Assembly: GCA_003164475.1 (NCBI GenBank)
Contig: PLTL01000393.1
Span: forward strand, 1-21,945
Source of the DNA: Candidatus Dormiibacterota bacterium
Lineage (GTDB): Bacteria > Chloroflexota > Dormibacteria > UBA8260 > Bog-877
Length of the DNA: 21,945 nt
Direction of reading: 5' to 3'
Position numbers and translations under genes: made by a program. This document shows, piece by piece, positions 20,501 through 21,945 of the stretch; the first letter of the stretch is position 1, and every line of letters begins with the position of its first letter. The notes beneath the pieces were generated by a model. That model did not search any database. It saw only the letters and a program-made list of their open reading frames with translations, and was not told where the DNA came from.

Positions 20501-21945
20501 ATGTCTTTGACGTCAGTCTCTTCTCGCCCCCGGATCTTGGTCGCCGACCCCATCGCCGAGGACGGCATCGGGCGTCTGCAGACGGCGGGCGACGTTGAAG
20601 TCGCCCTGAAGTTGAGTGAGGACGCGCTGGTCGAACGGGTTGCCCCCTTCCAGGCGTTGGTCGTGCGCAGTGAGACCAAGGTCACGGCCAGGGTGATCGC
20701 CGCCGGGGGAAACCTGCGCGTCATCGGCAGGGCGGGGGTCGGCGTCGACAACATCGATGTGGCGGCGGCGACCGCCCAAGGAGTGCTGGTGGTCAACGCT
20801 CCAACCGGGAACACGGTAGCCGCCGCCGAGCACACCGTGGCCCTGATGCTGGCGCTGGCTCGCAACGTGGCTCAGGGGGACGCTTCGTTGCGCTCCGGGA
20901 AGTGGGAGCGCTCCCGGCTGGTGGGCAGTGAGCTGAGAGGCAAGACCCTGGCCGTGATCGGCCTGGGGAAGATCGGCACTGAGGTGGCCCGGATGGCCCA
21001 GGGGCTGCAGATGCGGGTTGTCGCCTTTGACCCGCTGGTCTCCCAGGAGCGGGCCGAACAGCTCGGCGTAGAGCTGCTCTCCCTGGACGAGGCGCTCTCC
21101 CGCGCCGATGTCGCCACCGTGCACACTCCACTCGTCGACGCGACCCGCGGCCTGCTGGGCCCGGACCAGTTGGCCCGGCTGCCCCAGGGCGCCCGGGTGC
21201 TCAACGTGGCCCGCGGCGGGCTGATCGACGAGATGGCGCTGGTGGAGGCGGTGCGCAGCGGCCACCTCGCCGGAGCCGCGATCGACGTCTTCACCAAGGA
21301 GCCCCCCGCTCCTGACAGCCCCCTGCTCCACGAGCCGAGAATCCTGGTGACCCCCCATCTTGGAGCCTCCACCGTCGAGGCCCAGCTCTCGGTCGCCACT
21401 GACGTCGCGGACCAGATCGTCGAGGTGCTCGCCGGCCGGCCGGCCCGCTGGGCGGTCAACGCCCCGGCGGTGGCCCCGGAAGATGCCGCCCTGCTCGTTC
21501 CCTACCAGCTGCTGGCGGCCAAGATGGGCAGCCTCCACTCTCAGCGGGGTGGGGAGCGGATCCGTCGCGTGGAGCTGGTCTTCCTGGGGGAGCTCGCCTC
21601 GGTGCAGGCCAGCTCGGTCACGGCGGAGGCCCTGGGTGGCATCCTGCGGGCATTCACCCAGGATCGGGTCAGCGCGGTCAACGCCCTCGCGGTGGCCCGC
21701 CGGTACGGCATCGAGGTGACCGAGCAACGCAGCCCAGGGGCCTGCGCCTGGTCCAGCTCGGTGGTGCTTCGAGTCGAGGGCGACCGGCCTTCGGAGATCG
21801 AGGGAACCACGGGCAGCGGCCAGCCACGGATCGTGCGGGTGGACGGCCTTCATATCGACCTCGACCCCCAGGGCTCGTACCTCTTCTTCCGGCACCGTGA
21901 CCGCCCCGGCTTGATCGGGGCGATCGGCCAGGTGCTTGGGGAGGG
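20501..21945 (+). CDS. serA: D-3-phosphoglycerate dehydrogenase (runs off right edge)
   Basis: This enzyme oxidises 3-phosphoglycerate to 3-phosphohydroxypyruvate with NAD+, the first step of serine synthesis. About 481 codons are visible. The substrate-binding half contains RVIGRAGVGVDNIDV. The NAD site is GLGKIGTEVA (154-163). Catalytic residues are Arg238 (NVARGGLIDE), Glu267 (DVFTKEPP) and His286 (TPHLGAST). After about residue 315 comes the extra allosteric-substrate-binding domain of the long (actinobacterial-type) enzymes. An ACT domain begins at the edge (YLFFRHRDRPGLIGAIGQVL), expected to bind serine for feedback inhibition. The ATG at 20501 has GGAGAGG eight bases upstream. The frame stays open to the last base, so the missing C-terminus reflects the window limit. 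Serine-derived C1 units connect it functionally to the folate fusion protein (inference). Confidence 0.94.
   Translation, partial: MSLTSVSSRPRILVADPIAEDGIGRLQTAGDVEVALKLSEDALVERVAPFQALVVRSETKVTARVIAAGGNLRVIGRAGVGVDNIDVAAATAQGVLVVNAPTGNTVAAAEHTVALMLALARNVAQGDASLRSGKWERSRLVGSELRGKTLAVIGLGKIGTEVARMAQGLQMRVVAFDPLVSQERAEQLGVELLSLDEALSRADVATVHTPLVDATRGLLGPDQLARLPQGARVLNVARGGLIDEMALVEAVRSGHLAGAAIDVFTKEPPAPDSPLLHEPRILVTPHLGASTVEAQLSVATDVADQIVEVLAGRPARWAVNAPAVAPEDAALLVPYQLLAAKMGSLHSQRGGERIRRVELVFLGELASVQASSVTAEALGGILRAFTQDRVSAVNALAVARRYGIEVTEQRSPGACAWSSSVVLRVEGDRPSEIEGTTGSGQPRIVRVDGLHIDLDPQGSYLFFRHRDRPGLIGAIGQVLGE

Noticed and set aside
20513..21895. A 460-codon minus-strand frame opposite serA
   Set aside because: serA carries all the catalytic motifs and a ribosome site; the opposite frame has no recognisable domain.

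Overview
The window is GC-rich (about 70% by eye), densely packed, bacterial chromosome with many GTG and TTG starts. Housekeeping genes (murE, rpsF-ssb-rpsR, serA, a tRNA-Val gene) show it is chromosomal and not a plasmid or phage. The gene content and several apparently leaderless starts suggest a high-GC Terrabacteria lineage such as Candidatus Dormibacterota, Chloroflexota or a deep actinobacterium. That placement is inference; no 16S or other decisive marker is present.

Left part (1-6839, minus strand). A histidine-degradation operon reads hutH-hutU-hutF-hutI, with stop and start codons overlapping at each junction, and hutI runs off the left edge. HutH makes urocanate, HutU imidazolonepropionate, HutI formiminoglutamate, and HutF deiminates that to N-formylglutamate, so this is the five-step route. 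The final deformylase (HutG) is not in view. Upstream lie a probably frameshifted small membrane-protein gene and murE, whose diamino-acid specificity motif is altered.

Middle (6893-13333). A zinc alcohol dehydrogenase converges, one base apart, on an unusual fusion of a FolD-like domain with a formiminotransferase-cyclodeaminase-type (FchA) domain. The FolD part has lost its catalytic lysine. A metallo-beta-lactamase protein with two rhodanese domains follows, then a small DUF6855-like protein, a HIT hydrolase, and a protein with an N-terminal rhodanese and a C-terminal ThiF/MoeB adenylyltransferase. Two of these genes point to sulfur-carrier chemistry.

Right-middle (13375-18108). This is the least characterised stretch: a 71-residue protein, a 360-residue HExxH putative metalloprotease translationally coupled to a 94-residue protein, then a lipoprotein and a secreted Cys-containing protein. 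The last two have visibly looser codon use and lie just before tRNA-Val(CAC). An unknown four-helix membrane protein follows a gene-poor stretch.

Right end (18224-21945). rpsF (long acidic tail), ssb and zinc-type rpsR form an operon. They are followed by a ROK-family sugar kinase resembling polyphosphate glucokinase and by serA, which runs off the right edge. Candidate -10 boxes of the form TAnnnT precede many genes. In three cases the box ends exactly six bases before the start codon, which implies leaderless mRNAs.
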